Notes: a model not told the origin generated them from the sequence alone. DNA of 64,000 nt from Actinocatenispora comari (GCF_017312725.1 NZ_BOPO01000001.1:25103-89102), one strand, 5' to 3'; shown: positions 14,743-23,993, counted from the stretch's first letter. Program-made: numbers and translations.

Positions 14743-16710
14743 CTACCCGGTCACCGGTACCTGGGCGTAGGCCGTGGCGGCCGAGGGTGCGGAGCGCACC
14801 GGTGTCCGCGATCCCGGCGGGTACCCCTGCGCCCGCGCGCTGTTTCGGACGTACTGCGCGCGCAGGTCGGCGGCGGTGATCCGGTAGGTGGCGGTGCAGG
14901 TCATCGCCTTCCCCGGGGCCAGCGTGGTCTGCGGGCAGCGGACCGTCGACATGCCGGGACGGTGGTCCGGCACGGTGATCCGGTCGAGCCGGACGTTGCC
15001 GGTGTTCGTCACCTGGTACCGGTAGTGCAGCAGCTGGCCGACCTCGCCGTACGTGGTCGGGTCGACCGACTTGCGGATGGTGATCGCCGGCTTCGCCACC
15101 GCCCGGACGGTGACCTCGGCGGGCGCCGACACCAGCGGTTCGGTCGCGCCCGGCGGAACGCCCTGCGCGGTGGCCACGTTGGTGACCGAACCGCGGTCCA
15201 CGTCGTCCTGGGTGATCGTGTACGTGGCCGTGCAGTCCTGGCTCTCCCCGGGCTCCAGCGTCGACCGGGGGCAGCTCACGTCGGACACGCCGGCCAGTTC
15301 GTCCACCACGTCGACGCTGGTCAGCGGTACATCGCCGGTGTTGGTGACGTGGTAGGTGTAGCGGATCACCTGGCCGGCGGCCGAGAACGAGCTCGGTGTG
15401 GCGCTCTTGGTGAGGCCGATCCCACCCTGCGCCGGCGGCACGAACGTGACGTCCGCGCTGCCCGGCGGGTTGACGCCGGTCGAGTCGGTGATGTTCGACC
15501 CGTCGTTGGTGTAGGTGCCGGCGGTCGACGAGGTCACCCGCGCGGTCACCGTGCAGGACGCCTGGCCGGCGCTCAGCGCGCCACCGGTCAGGGAGATGGT
15601 GGAACCGCCGTCGTCGGCGCTGACGGTACCGGCGGGGCAGTCGGTGCTGGCATCGGCCGGCGTGGTGAGCGTCAGCCCAGGCGGCAGCGTGTCGGTGAAC
15701 GACCAGCCGTCCTTGGCGAGCAGGTCGTCGGTGTTCGTGATGGTGAACGTCAGCAGCGAACTGCCGCCCACTCCGGTGCGGTCGGGGTCGAACGACTTGT
15801 CCAGCTGCGGTGTCACGTCCAGCAGCCGGATGTCGTCGAAGGAGTGGTCGTTGCCGTTCCCGCTGCCCTGGCCGTTGATCATCTTGATGCCGACCTCGGT
15901 GCCGGTGAACAGCAGCGGGGCGTCGCCGGTGAAGGTACCCGCGAAGTACCCGGGCTCGACCTCGGTTCCGCTGGTGCACGGGTCGATCGGCCGGTTGGTG
16001 ACCGGGATCGACGTCGTCCCGTCGACGAGGTAGTAGTTCAGCAGGGCGTGGTTGTGGTTGGCGTCGCAGCTGGTCTCCGCGGCGTTCACGGAGAACGTCA
16101 GGAACCGGCCGTTGGCGGTGACCGGCACCGGGTTCTCGGTCTGGAACTCGACCTTGTCCGGCCCGGGGTTGCCGCTGTTCACCGACCCGTTGGTGTAGGC
16201 GCTGACCGCGTGGTTCGCGCTCGGCACGGCCGACCCGTTCAGGTCGCCGATCGCCCGGGACAGCTGGCGCACCCGGTTCCACGCCGTCACTCCCGGCGTC
16301 CCCGGTCCACCCGTGGCGGGCGTGCAGTCGCGTACCTGCGGGGCCACCGACGGGTCGCTGCCCGGCGGGTCGTCGAACGCGGCGATCCAGCCGTTGCAGT
16401 TGACCAGCCAGGCGGGGTCCGCGGTGTAGGTCGTGCCGGCGGTCCCGGTGTAGTCGTCGAGCCGGATCGGCAGCGCCGACTGGCGGTTCTCGAAGTCCTC
16501 GGTGAACACGGGGGTCGGCGGCTGCGGGGTACCGGGCGAGCCCGGCGCCGTCTCCGGCGACGCGACGGCCGGGGCGGCCGACGCGGGGGCCGGATGGCTT
16601 GCCACGCAAGCGACCGCCGCCGTCAGCAGGGCACAACCCAGCGCGGCGACGCGGGTACGGCCGAACCTGGTCAGTGTGCGGCTCATCCGTCGGTCATGTA
16701 CGGCATGCAC
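14743..16710 (-). CDS. Secreted DUF11/DUF7507-type repeat surface protein
   Basis: 655 residues. The signal peptide runs through LGCALLTAAVACVASHPAPASA. Residues about 60-330 form a non-repeated adhesin-like domain (TPVFTEDFENRQSALPIRLDDYTGT, later TPQLDKSFDPDRTGVGGSSLLTFTITNTDD). Then come two CARDB/DUF11-like Ig domains, each with 'K-S-x-x-P-x-x-(F/Y)...G...(Y/H)YxYxVTNTG...L...V-D...CP...L-xPG...CTATY-I' (about 435-540 and 545-640). It ends at QVPVTG with no LPXTG motif and no final helix, so anchoring is unclear. GTG 16710 is used; ATG 16686 is an equally good start. Confidence 0.82.
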   Translation of the reverse strand: MHAVHDRRMSRTLTRFGRTRVAALGCALLTAAVACVASHPAPASAAPAVASPETAPGSPGTPQPPTPVFTEDFENRQSALPIRLDDYTGTAGTTYTADPAWLVNCNGWIAAFDDPPGSDPSVAPQVRDCTPATGGPGTPGVTAWNRVRQLSRAIGDLNGSAVPSANHAVSAYTNGSVNSGNPGPDKVEFQTENPVPVTANGRFLTFSVNAAETSCDANHNHALLNYYLVDGTTSIPVTNRPIDPCTSGTEVEPGYFAGTFTGDAPLLFTGTEVGIKMINGQGSGNGNDHSFDDIRLLDVTPQLDKSFDPDRTGVGGSSLLTFTITNTDDLLAKDGWSFTDTLPPGLTLTTPADASTDCPAGTVSADDGGSTISLTGGALSAGQASCTVTARVTSSTAGTYTNDGSNITDSTGVNPPGSADVTFVPPAQGGIGLTKSATPSSFSAAGQVIRYTYHVTNTGDVPLTSVDVVDELAGVSDVSCPRSTLEPGESQDCTATYTITQDDVDRGSVTNVATAQGVPPGATEPLVSAPAEVTVRAVAKPAITIRKSVDPTTYGEVGQLLHYRYQVTNTGNVRLDRITVPDHRPGMSTVRCPQTTLAPGKAMTCTATYRITAADLRAQYVRNSARAQGYPPGSRTPVRSAPSAATAYAQVPVTG

Positions 16711-16942
16711 TTCTCCCCTGGCGTATTGACTACGCGGGGGACACTAAGCACCACGAAGAGCGACACACCGGGTTGGACCGGAACGAGCCGGCGAAGTTCC
16801 TCACATTGGTCGTACCGACCGGGTCAAAAACGGGCGCACGCCAGCGGAAACGAGACCGCGACCGTCCTGCCGTGCGGGCGGCGCCGCCGTGCGGGCCGTG
16901 CTGCCCGTGCTGCCCGTGCCGCCGTGCGGGCCGTTTCTGCGG

Positions 16943-17935
16943 TCAGGGCCGGGCGATGCTGTGCGGTGCGAGGGCGGCGGTGGGGCGGATCTCGCCGACC
17001 GGTGCCCCATGCCCCAGTACCGGCGGGGTCGCGAGCGAGCCGTCCACGGGCAGGGCGTCCACGGCGGTGAGGTCGGCGCCGAGCGCGCGCAGCGCCGCGA
17101 CCAGTACCGGCGGGCGGGCGCGGCCGGAGCCGTCGGCGATCTTGAGGGCGGCGGCGCGGCCGTCCGGCAGCGCGGCGGCGTAGACGCCTTCGGCGCCGTC
17201 CTTGGCGATCAGCCCGGGGACGAGGCGCATCAGGTCGGTGACGTCGCGCCCGGTCCCGCCGACGTACTCGGGGTGCGCGCGCATGGCGGCGGCGACCCGG
17301 CCCTCCGGGATGCCGGAGTGTGCGGTGGCGATCCGGCCGAACGCGCGGGCCAGCCCGGTCAGCGACACCGCGAACAGCGGCGCGCCGCAGCCGTCGACGC
17401 CGACCGCGGCGACGGGCTCGCCGGCCAGGTCCTCCAGGGTGCGGCGGACGGCGCGCTGCAGCGGGTGGCCGGGGTCGAGGTAGTTCTCGATGGGCCAGCC
17501 GGCGGTGACGCAGGTGGCGAGCATCGCGGCGTGCTTGCCGGAGCAGTTCATGGTGATGCGTTCCGGGCCGCGGCCGGCGGCGTAGTGCGCGGCGAGCGCC
17601 TCGGTGGACAGCGGTAGCCCGGGGGTGTTCTGCAGGTCGTCGGGGGTGAGGCCGGCGCCGGCGAGGATGCGCCGCACCCCGTCCAGGTGGTACGGCTCGC
17701 CGGAGTGGCTGGCGCTGGCCAGGGCGAGCAGTTCGCCGTCCAGGTCGAGGCCGGCGCGCAGCATCGCGGTGGCCTGGATCGGCTTGTTCGACGAGCGCGG
17801 GTAGACCGGGACGTCCGGCGCGCCGACGGTCAGTACCGGCCGGTTGTCGGCGTCGAGTGCCACCACCGAGCCGTGGTGCCCGGATTCCAGAAAGTCGCCG
17901 CGCCAGACCTCGGCGACCGGCTCGTGCCCGCCCAT
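16943..17935 (-). CDS. Asparaginase (thermolabile type II family, PF06089-like)
   Basis: 330 residues. The opening VAEVWRGDFLESGHHGSVVALDADNRP, then YPRSSNKPIQATAMLRAG, SASHSGEPYHLDGVR, MNCSGKHAAMLATC, VDGCGAPLFA, HPEYVGG and GRARPPVLVAALRALG match the actinobacterial and rhizobial asparaginase II family, unrelated to the E. coli AnsB fold. The conserved Ser-Lys pairs (RSSNK, CSGKH) belong to the active site of this family. It probably converts L-asparagine to aspartate and ammonia in the cytosol. It stands alone; 231 bases of GC-rich direct repeats separate it from the surface-protein gene. Confidence 0.9.
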   Translation of the reverse strand: MGGHEPVAEVWRGDFLESGHHGSVVALDADNRPVLTVGAPDVPVYPRSSNKPIQATAMLRAGLDLDGELLALASASHSGEPYHLDGVRRILAGAGLTPDDLQNTPGLPLSTEALAAHYAAGRGPERITMNCSGKHAAMLATCVTAGWPIENYLDPGHPLQRAVRRTLEDLAGEPVAAVGVDGCGAPLFAVSLTGLARAFGRIATAHSGIPEGRVAAAMRAHPEYVGGTGRDVTDLMRLVPGLIAKDGAEGVYAAALPDGRAAALKIADGSGRARPPVLVAALRALGADLTAVDALPVDGSLATPPVLGHGAPVGEIRPTAALAPHSIARP

Positions 17936-18039
17936 GCGTACCCCCCAGATCGTCCCGCCTGGGTACGAGTCTTGCAGCGTCGCGGCGCGCGTCGCGAGCG
18001 GCCGGAGGTGACGGAGTGCGCCGTCACAGCGCCCCCACG

Positions 18040-18075
18040 TTGTACTGTCGGGATAGTTAGGCTAGCCTGACCTCG
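18040..18075 (+). promoter_or_regulatory. Promoter and iron box of efeUOB
   Basis: TTAGGCTAGCCTGACCTCG at 18057-18075 matches the IdeR/DmdR1/DtxR operator consensus TTAGGTTAGSCTAACCTAA at 15 of 19 positions. TTGTAC (18040-18045) and TAGCCT (18063-18068) at 17-bp spacing form a possible promoter whose minus-10 box lies inside the operator. Repression under iron sufficiency is the expected result. The efeU start is 85 bases downstream of the box. Confidence 0.8.
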
Positions 18076-18159
18076 TTTGAGCGGGCGCTGCCCGCCATCG
18101 CCGCCGGTCGATACCGGACGGGCGAACCACACAGGTCGGCGCAAGGAGGCGCGACAGCG

Positions 18160-19020
18160 GTGATTCCGACGCTGGTGATCGGTCTGCGCGAAGGGCTCGA
18201 GGCGGCGCTGATCGTCGGCATCATCGCCGCGTTCCTCGGCCGCAACGGTCGGCGCGACGCGCTACGGCAGATGTGGATCGGCGTGGCCGCCGCGGTGGTG
18301 CTCTGCCTGCTGATCGGTGTCGGGTTGGTCACCCTGTCACAGGAACTGCCGCAACAGGCCCAGGAGGGCCTGGAGACCGTGATCGGGCTGTTCGCGGTCG
18401 TGATGGTCACGTTCATGATCGTGTGGATGTCCAAGCACTCCCGGTACATGAAGCGGGACCTGGAGGGCGCCGCGTCGGACGCGCTGGCCCGCGGCTCCGC
18501 CGGTGCGCTGGTGGCGATGGCGTTCCTCGCCGTGCTCCGGGAGGGCTTCGAGACCTCCGTCTTCCTCGTCTCCGTGCTGCAGAACTCCGGCAGCGTCGCG
18601 ACCGGCGCGATCGGAGCCGTGCTCGGCATCCTGATCGCGGTCGCCATCGGGTACGGCATCTACCGCGGCGGCGTGAAGCTCAACATGGCGCGGTTCTTCA
18701 AGATCACCGGTCTGGTCCTGGTACTGGTCGCCGCCGGGCTGGTGATGACCGCGCTGCGCACCGCGCACGAGGCCGGCTGGCTCAACGTCGGGCAGGCTAC
18801 CGCCGTCGACCTCACCTGGCTGGTACGCCCCGGCACCGTGCTGGAGTCGCTGTTCACCGGCGTACTGGGCTGGCAGTCCCGGCCGGCCGTGATCGAGGCG
18901 ATCGGCTGGCTGGTGTACGCGGTACCGATGCTCTGCTACGTCGCCTGGCCGCGACGCCGGAAGGCGCCCGCCGCGAAGAAGTCCACCGAGCCGGCACCGG
19001 CACCCGTCGACGCCGCCTGA
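18160..19020 (+). CDS. efeU: FTR1-family ferric iron permease EfeU
   Basis: 286 residues with seven predicted membrane helices. Both iron-binding REGLE-type motifs are present: LREGLEA at residues 9-15 and LREGFET at 126-132. These helices carry ferric iron through the membrane after oxidation by EfeB. The GTG follows AAGGAGG. It is the first gene of efeUOB, transcribed behind the iron box. The cytoplasmic C-terminus is basic and Ala-rich. Confidence 0.95.
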   Translation: MIPTLVIGLREGLEAALIVGIIAAFLGRNGRRDALRQMWIGVAAAVVLCLLIGVGLVTLSQELPQQAQEGLETVIGLFAVVMVTFMIVWMSKHSRYMKRDLEGAASDALARGSAGALVAMAFLAVLREGFETSVFLVSVLQNSGSVATGAIGAVLGILIAVAIGYGIYRGGVKLNMARFFKITGLVLVLVAAGLVMTALRTAHEAGWLNVGQATAVDLTWLVRPGTVLESLFTGVLGWQSRPAVIEAIGWLVYAVPMLCYVAWPRRRKAPAAKKSTEPAPAPVDAA

Positions 19021-19063
19021 GCACCACACCCCTCGAACACGACATCGCAAGGAGTACCCCGTC

Positions 19064-20224
19064 ATGCCTCGACCCCGATCGCTGCGCGCGCTGAGCGTCG
19101 GCGTACCGGCCGGGCTGGTCGCCGTCGGCCTGCTCGCCACCGGCTGCCAGCAGGGTGGCGACGACGCCGCCGCGAAGGGCGCGACGACGGTCAAGGTGTC
19201 GCTGACCGACGACGGCTGCAAGCCGTCCCCGGCGAAGATCAAGGCCGGCGCGGTCACGTTCGAGGTGAAGAACGCCAACGCGAGCAAGGTCAGCGAGGCC
19301 GAGCTGCTGCAGCACGGGGTGATCGTCGGCGAGAAGGAGAACCTGACGCCGGGCCTGTCCGGCACGTTCTCGCTCAAGCTCAAGGCCGGCAAGTACCAGC
19401 TCTACTGCCCGAACGCGAAGACCGAGCACTGGAACCTCCAGGTCACCGGGACGGCGGCGGGCGCCAGCCAGGACCCGGCGGTACGCAAGGCGCTCGCGTC
19501 GGCGACGACCGGGTACCACGACTACGTGGTCGCCGAGGTGGACAAGCTGATCCCGGCGACGAGGAAGTTCACCGACGCGGTCCGGGCCGGCGACGTCGAG
19601 AAGGCGAAGCAGCTGTACGCCTCGGCGCGGTACTACTACGAGGAGGTCGAGCCGGTCGCGGAGAGCTTCGGCAACCTCGACCCGGACGTGGACGCGCGCG
19701 CCAACGACGTGACCGACCCGAGCAAGTGGACCGGGTTCCACCGGATCGAGAAGGCGCTCTGGCAGGACAAGTCGGCCAAGGGCATGAAGCCGGTCGCGGA
19801 CAAGCTGGACGCCGACGTCGCCAAGCTGAAGAAACTGGTGGCGACCGCGAAGTACCAGCCGGCGCAGCTCGCCAACGGCGCCACCGAACTGCTCAACGAG
19901 GTGGCGTCCAGCAAGATCACCGGCGAGGAGGACCGGTACTCGCACACCGACCTGACCGACTTCGAGGCGAACCTGACCGGCGGGCAGAAGGCGTTCCAGC
20001 TGCTCAAGCCGGCGCTGGACAAGATCGACCCGGCCCTGGCGAAGAAGGTCGACTCGGCGTACGCGCAGGTCTTCGACTCGCTGAAGCCGTTCGCGGGCGA
20101 CTACGCCGGGACGAAGTACGTGGACTACTCGACGGTGACGCAGGCGCAGCGCCGTACCCTGACGCAGCAGGTGGACGCGCTCGCCGAGCCGCTGTCCCAG
20201 GTCGCCGCGAAGGTGACCGGCTGA
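19064..20224 (+). CDS. efeO: Iron uptake lipoprotein EfeO (cupredoxin + M75 imelysin-like domains)
   Basis: 386 residues. It has a lipoprotein signal with lipobox LLATGC (Cys28). An N-terminal cupredoxin-like domain (about 40-130; FEVKNANASKVSEAELL, KAGKYQLYCPNA) is followed by the M75 peptidase-like domain (about 135-384) with the HxxE motif in GFHRIEKALW (His226, Glu229). EfeO captures Fe outside the membrane and hands it to EfeU. The gene starts 43 bases after efeU. Confidence 0.95.
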   Translation: MPRPRSLRALSVGVPAGLVAVGLLATGCQQGGDDAAAKGATTVKVSLTDDGCKPSPAKIKAGAVTFEVKNANASKVSEAELLQHGVIVGEKENLTPGLSGTFSLKLKAGKYQLYCPNAKTEHWNLQVTGTAAGASQDPAVRKALASATTGYHDYVVAEVDKLIPATRKFTDAVRAGDVEKAKQLYASARYYYEEVEPVAESFGNLDPDVDARANDVTDPSKWTGFHRIEKALWQDKSAKGMKPVADKLDADVAKLKKLVATAKYQPAQLANGATELLNEVASSKITGEEDRYSHTDLTDFEANLTGGQKAFQLLKPALDKIDPALAKKVDSAYAQVFDSLKPFAGDYAGTKYVDYSTVTQAQRRTLTQQVDALAEPLSQVAAKVTG

Positions 20225-20259
20225 CCGTCCACAGTGGACGCTCTGAGGAGGGATCGCCG

Positions 20260-21510
20260 ATGGCGGAACGGCTTCGTACCTCGCGCCGCGGGCTGCTGAC
20301 GCTCGGCACCGCGGCGGTGGCCGGTACCGCGGCGGGCACGCTGACCGGGTGCGGCTCGGACGCCGACCAGCCGGCCGCGGCGCCGGCGATGGTGGCGTTC
20401 GGCGGCGACCGGCAGGCCGGCATCGCCACCGCCCAGCAGGACCGGCTGGCGTTCGCCGCGTACGACCTGACCATCGACGGGACCCCGGCGCAGAACCGGG
20501 AAGCGTTGCGCGAGTTGCTGAAGACCTGGACCGCGGCGGCCCGCGCGATGTGCGCCGGCAAGCCCGTCCCGGGCGAGAACAAGCTCGGCACCGCGCCGCC
20601 GGCCGACACCGGCGAGGCGTTCGGCAGCAAGCCGGCGAACCTGACCGTCACGATCGGGTTCGGCCCGTCGCTGTTCGACAAGCGGTTCGGGCTGGCGGAC
20701 CGGCGGCCGGCGGCACTCGCCGACCTGCCGAAGTTCGCCGGGGAGAACCTGGACGCGCAGAACAGCAACGGCGACCTCGCGATCCAGGCCTGCTCGGACG
20801 ACCCGATGGTGGCGTTCCACGCGGTCCGCAACCTGGCCCGGCTGGGCCGCGGCACCGTGGTGATGCGCTGGTCGCAGCTGGGTTTCGGGCGGGCCGCCTC
20901 GACCAGCACGAAGCAGGAGACGCCGCGGAACCTGTTCGGGTTCAAGGACGGCACCCGCAACATCCACGACGCGAAGACCATGGACCGCTGGGTGTTCGTC
21001 GGGTCCGACACCGACCAGAAGTGGATGCGGGACGGCAGCTACCTGGTGGCGCGCAAGATCCGGATGCGGATCGAGGCGTGGGACCGCGACTTCCTGACCG
21101 ACCAGCAGAACGTGTTCGGCCGGCACAAGTACACCGGGGCGCCGCTGACCGGGGGCAGCGAGTTCGACAAACCGAACTTCGCGGCGAAGAACCCGGACGG
21201 CTCGCCGACGATCCCGGTCGGCGCGCACATGCGGCTGGCCGCCCGGGAGAACAACGGTGGCGTGCAGATCCTGCGCCGCGCGTACAACTACACCGACGGG
21301 ATGATCGCCGCCTCCGGCGAGCTCGACGCGGGCCTGTTCTTCCTCTGCTACCAGCGCGACCCGCGGTCGCAGTTCGTTGCGCTGCAACGGAAGTTGAGCG
21401 CGCACGACGCGCTGAACGAGTACATCACGCACGTCGGCTCCGGCCTGTACGCCTGCCCACCCGGTGTCGCCGACCACGAGTACTGGGGCCAGGCCCTGCT
21501 GGCCGACTGA
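20260..21510 (+). CDS. efeB: Deferrochelatase/peroxidase EfeB (DyP-type, Tat-exported)
   Basis: 416 residues. The twin-arginine signal is TSRRGLLTLG and is followed by LTGC, so it may be a Tat lipoprotein. The DyP-type haem peroxidase fold shows the GFKDG motif at 227-231, with the catalytic Asp230, and a C-terminal haem-region His in the expected segment. It oxidises ferrous iron for EfeU and may release iron from haem. GAGGAGGG precedes the ATG. The 35-base gap to efeO contains the palindrome GTCCACAGTGGAC. Confidence 0.95.
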   Translation: MAERLRTSRRGLLTLGTAAVAGTAAGTLTGCGSDADQPAAAPAMVAFGGDRQAGIATAQQDRLAFAAYDLTIDGTPAQNREALRELLKTWTAAARAMCAGKPVPGENKLGTAPPADTGEAFGSKPANLTVTIGFGPSLFDKRFGLADRRPAALADLPKFAGENLDAQNSNGDLAIQACSDDPMVAFHAVRNLARLGRGTVVMRWSQLGFGRAASTSTKQETPRNLFGFKDGTRNIHDAKTMDRWVFVGSDTDQKWMRDGSYLVARKIRMRIEAWDRDFLTDQQNVFGRHKYTGAPLTGGSEFDKPNFAAKNPDGSPTIPVGAHMRLAARENNGGVQILRRAYNYTDGMIAASGELDAGLFFLCYQRDPRSQFVALQRKLSAHDALNEYITHVGSGLYACPPGVADHEYWGQALLAD

Positions 21511-21539
21511 CCCCGGGCGTCGTCGGGCCGCTGGTGCCG

Positions 21540-22982
21540 TCAGGGGCGTTGAGCGGCGACCAGTTCCTGGGCCTCGCGGCGGGAACCGACCGCCGGCGGC
21601 GAACCGCGGAGCGGGCGGCGGGCCGTCTCGCGCATGAAGAACACCGCGACACCGCCGATCACCGCGGCCGCCATCAGGTAGAAGGCCGGCACCATGGTGC
21701 TGCCGGTGGCGCTGATCAGCGCCTCGTTGACCAGCGGGGTGGTCCCGCCGAACAGCGATACCGACACGTTGAACCCGATCGACATCGCGCCGTAGCGCAC
21801 CTTCGTCGGGAACAGTGCCGGCAGCGCCGCCGGCATCGTCGAGGTGAAGCAGACCAGCAACAGGCACAGCACCAGCACGCCGGCGAAGATCGTCGCGACC
21901 GTCGCGAGCTGCATGAGCAGGAATGCCGGCACCGACAGTACGAAGAAGCCGATGCAGCCGGCCATCAACACCGGCCGCCGGCCGAGGTGGTCGGAGATCC
22001 GGCCGGCGAAGGTGATCACCGCCATCATGATCACCATGCACACCAACACGATCAGCAGGCCCGGCGTCTCGCCGAAGCCGAGCGCCGCGTGCAGGTAGCT
22101 CGGCAGGTACGACAGCAGCATGTAGTCGGTGACGTTGAAGACGAGCACCAGCCCGAGGCACAGCAGCATCGCGCGCCACTCGCCGACGAGGATCTCCCGG
22201 TACTCGTGCCGCTTCGGTTTCTGCTCGTCGCTCTGCTTCTTGTCCGCGGTGATCTTCTCGTACGCCGGGGTCTCCTCCAGCCGCAGCCGCAGGTACAGGC
22301 CGATCAGGCCGAGCGGCCCAGCCACCAGGAACGGCAGCCGCCAACCCCAGGTCAGCAGCGTGTGCTCGGACAGTACGGCGGTGAGCACGGTGACCAGGCC
22401 GGCACCCATCGAGTAGCCGGTGAGGGTGCCGAACTCCAGCCAGCTGCCCATGAACCCGCGACGACGGTCCGGCGAGTACTCGGCGATGAACGTGGTCGCC
22501 CCGCCGTACTCGCCGCCCGTCGAGAACCCCTGTACCAGCCGCGCCACCAGCAGCAACGCCGGCGCGAACAGCCCGATCGTCGCGTAGGAGGGGATGAACG
22601 CGATGCTGAACGTGCCGGCGGCCATCGTGATCATCGTGGTCGCGAGGACCCGTTTGCGGCCGATCCGGTCACCGAGCGGGCCGAAGAACAACCCGCCGAT
22701 CGGCCGGACCAGGAACGCCGCGGTGAAGGTGGCGAACGTCGAGATCAGCTGCGCCGCCGGATTCCCGCTCGGGAAGAACACCTTCCCCAACGTCACCGCG
22801 AGGTAGCTGTAGACGCCGAAGTCGAACCATTCCATCGTGTTGCCGATGGCCGCCGCGGCGACCGCCCGACGCAGCGTGTCCGGGTTGACCACGGTCACGT
22901 CGTCGACGGTGAGCTTCCGGCGGCCACGGTCGGTACGGCGGCGCGGGCCGAGCCGCCGCGCGGCGCGTTCGGACCGTGCCAT
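21540..22982 (-). CDS. MFS transporter, MHS (ProP/KgtP-like) family
   Basis: 480 residues and 12 helices. The motifs of the metabolite:H+ symporter family are clear: GNTMEWFDFGVYSYLA at the start of helix 1, GPLGDRIGRKRVL in loop 2-3, GFSTGGEYGGATTFIAEYSPDRRRGF in helix 5, and GRISDHLGRRPVL in loop 8-9. Closest in pattern to ProP-type glycine betaine/proline symporters, though dicarboxylate carriers share the motifs, so the substrate is open. An N-terminal 30-residue basic tail precedes helix 1. It converges on efeB. Confidence 0.9.
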   Translation of the reverse strand: MARSERAARRLGPRRRTDRGRRKLTVDDVTVVNPDTLRRAVAAAAIGNTMEWFDFGVYSYLAVTLGKVFFPSGNPAAQLISTFATFTAAFLVRPIGGLFFGPLGDRIGRKRVLATTMITMAAGTFSIAFIPSYATIGLFAPALLLVARLVQGFSTGGEYGGATTFIAEYSPDRRRGFMGSWLEFGTLTGYSMGAGLVTVLTAVLSEHTLLTWGWRLPFLVAGPLGLIGLYLRLRLEETPAYEKITADKKQSDEQKPKRHEYREILVGEWRAMLLCLGLVLVFNVTDYMLLSYLPSYLHAALGFGETPGLLIVLVCMVIMMAVITFAGRISDHLGRRPVLMAGCIGFFVLSVPAFLLMQLATVATIFAGVLVLCLLLVCFTSTMPAALPALFPTKVRYGAMSIGFNVSVSLFGGTTPLVNEALISATGSTMVPAFYLMAAAVIGGVAVFFMRETARRPLRGSPPAVGSRREAQELVAAQRP

Positions 22983-23132
22983 GGCGCCCCTCCCGGCTCG
23001 CTCGGCGGCGGACCGCTACCGGTCCGCTGGCCGAACTACCCGGTCCCGGGCCGATCAACCGTCCGACGTTCACCGTTCGCGGCGAACCGGACAGCCGGGT
23101 TCGTCACACCCGGCCGGGCCGAAACGGCGCGG

Positions 23133-23789
23133 TCAGGTGGCGCGGCGGGCGAGGTAGACGACGTCCGGTTCGCCGCGGGCCACCTCGACCGGCAACACCC
23201 GTACGTCGAAGAACAGCTCGCCGAGCGTCGCCTCGAACGCCGGCACGGCGGCGGCGCTCCACACGGCAAGGGCGCCACCGGGCGCGAGCGCCGACCGTAC
23301 CGCGGTGAGGCCGGCGACGTCGTACAGCTCGGCGTTGCCCGGCACCACCGTCCACTGTGGACCGTTATCGATGTCGAGGCAGATCGCGTCGTACCGGCCG
23401 GCCGGCGCATCGGCGTGCAGCCACCGCACCAGATCGTCGACCAGCACCGTGACACGCGGGTCGGCCAACGCGCCGTCGGAGAACCGGGACAGGTGCGCGT
23501 GCTGCCACTCCAACACCACCGGCTCCCGCTCCAGCACGGTGATCTCCGTCAACCGCCCGTCGGCCACCGCCTGCGCCAACGAGAACCCGACCCCCAGCCC
23601 GCCGATCAGCAGCCGGCGCGGCCCGTCCACCGCCGCCAACGCTTCCGTCACCAGCAGCCGCTCGGACCGACCGTCCGACGTGTCCATCAGAAACGTGCCG
23701 TTGCTGATGATCTCGTACCGGTCGGTCTGCTCGTCACGGCGCAACACCAGCTCGCCGCGCGGCGTGTCCCGACGTTCGATGGTCTCCAC
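23133..23789 (-). CDS. Spermidine-synthase-like SAM/dcSAM-fold protein
   Basis: 218 residues. It opens with a beta-hairpin domain (GELVLRRD...YEIISNGTFLMDTSDGRSERLLV), then LLIGGLGVGFSLAQAV (motif I, glycine-rich), ITVLEREPVVLEW (acidic ribose-binding Glu), and YDAICLDIDNGPQWTV in place of the spermidine-synthase D-x-x-D loop. Many actinobacteria carry this 'fused spermidine synthase-like' family, which is probably a methyltransferase or aminopropyltransferase of unknown substrate. Confidence 0.8.
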   Translation of the reverse strand: METIERRDTPRGELVLRRDEQTDRYEIISNGTFLMDTSDGRSERLLVTEALAAVDGPRRLLIGGLGVGFSLAQAVADGRLTEITVLEREPVVLEWQHAHLSRFSDGALADPRVTVLVDDLVRWLHADAPAGRYDAICLDIDNGPQWTVVPGNAELYDVAGLTAVRSALAPGGALAVWSAAAVPAFEATLGELFFDVRVLPVEVARGEPDVVYLARRAT

Positions 23790-23888
23790 GGACGTCGAGC
23801 CTAGGTGCCGACGGCGGCCGCGTGCCGCTCGGTGCCGGCCGCCTCCGGCCGGATGCGGGAAGGCCGGATCACCTGTAGCGCTATGGCA

Positions 23889-23944
23889 GCCCCCACCCTC
23901 ACCGGGGGCTCCCCGCTGACCAGCCTATCGGGGTGAGTGGGGGC
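23889..23944. other. Structured inverted repeat in a divergent intergenic region
   Basis: GCCCCCACCCTCACC (23889-23903) pairs with GGTGAGTGGGGGC (23932-23944) with a two-base bulge. Inside it CCCCG and CGGGG can pair again, giving a two-tier stem. It lies between the divergent spermidine-synthase-like gene and the quinone oxidoreductase gene. It could be a folded 5' UTR or a terminator; I know no riboswitch class that fits. Confidence 0.4.
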
Positions 23945-23965
23945 CGGCGCGGGTCGCGGGAAATC

Positions 23966-23993
23966 TGTGGACGACGGGTACCCCTGTGGACAA
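23966..23993 (-). promoter_or_regulatory. Two DnaA-box-like sites
   Basis: On the minus strand, TTGTCCACA (23985-23993) equals the preferred actinobacterial DnaA box, and TCGTCCACA (23966-23974) differs by one base. They share orientation with starts 19 bp apart. An origin would have many more boxes and flank dnaA/dnaN, which are absent. Regulation of the quinone oxidoreductase gene 57 bases downstream is possible. Confidence 0.4.

Noticed and set aside
20349..23804. 1151-residue plus-strand open frame
   Set aside because: It is a shadow of efeB, the MFS gene and the spermidine-synthase-like gene; composition is not protein-like.
23966..23993. Chromosomal replication origin
   Set aside because: Only two DnaA-like boxes, no dnaA, dnaN or parS motif nearby.
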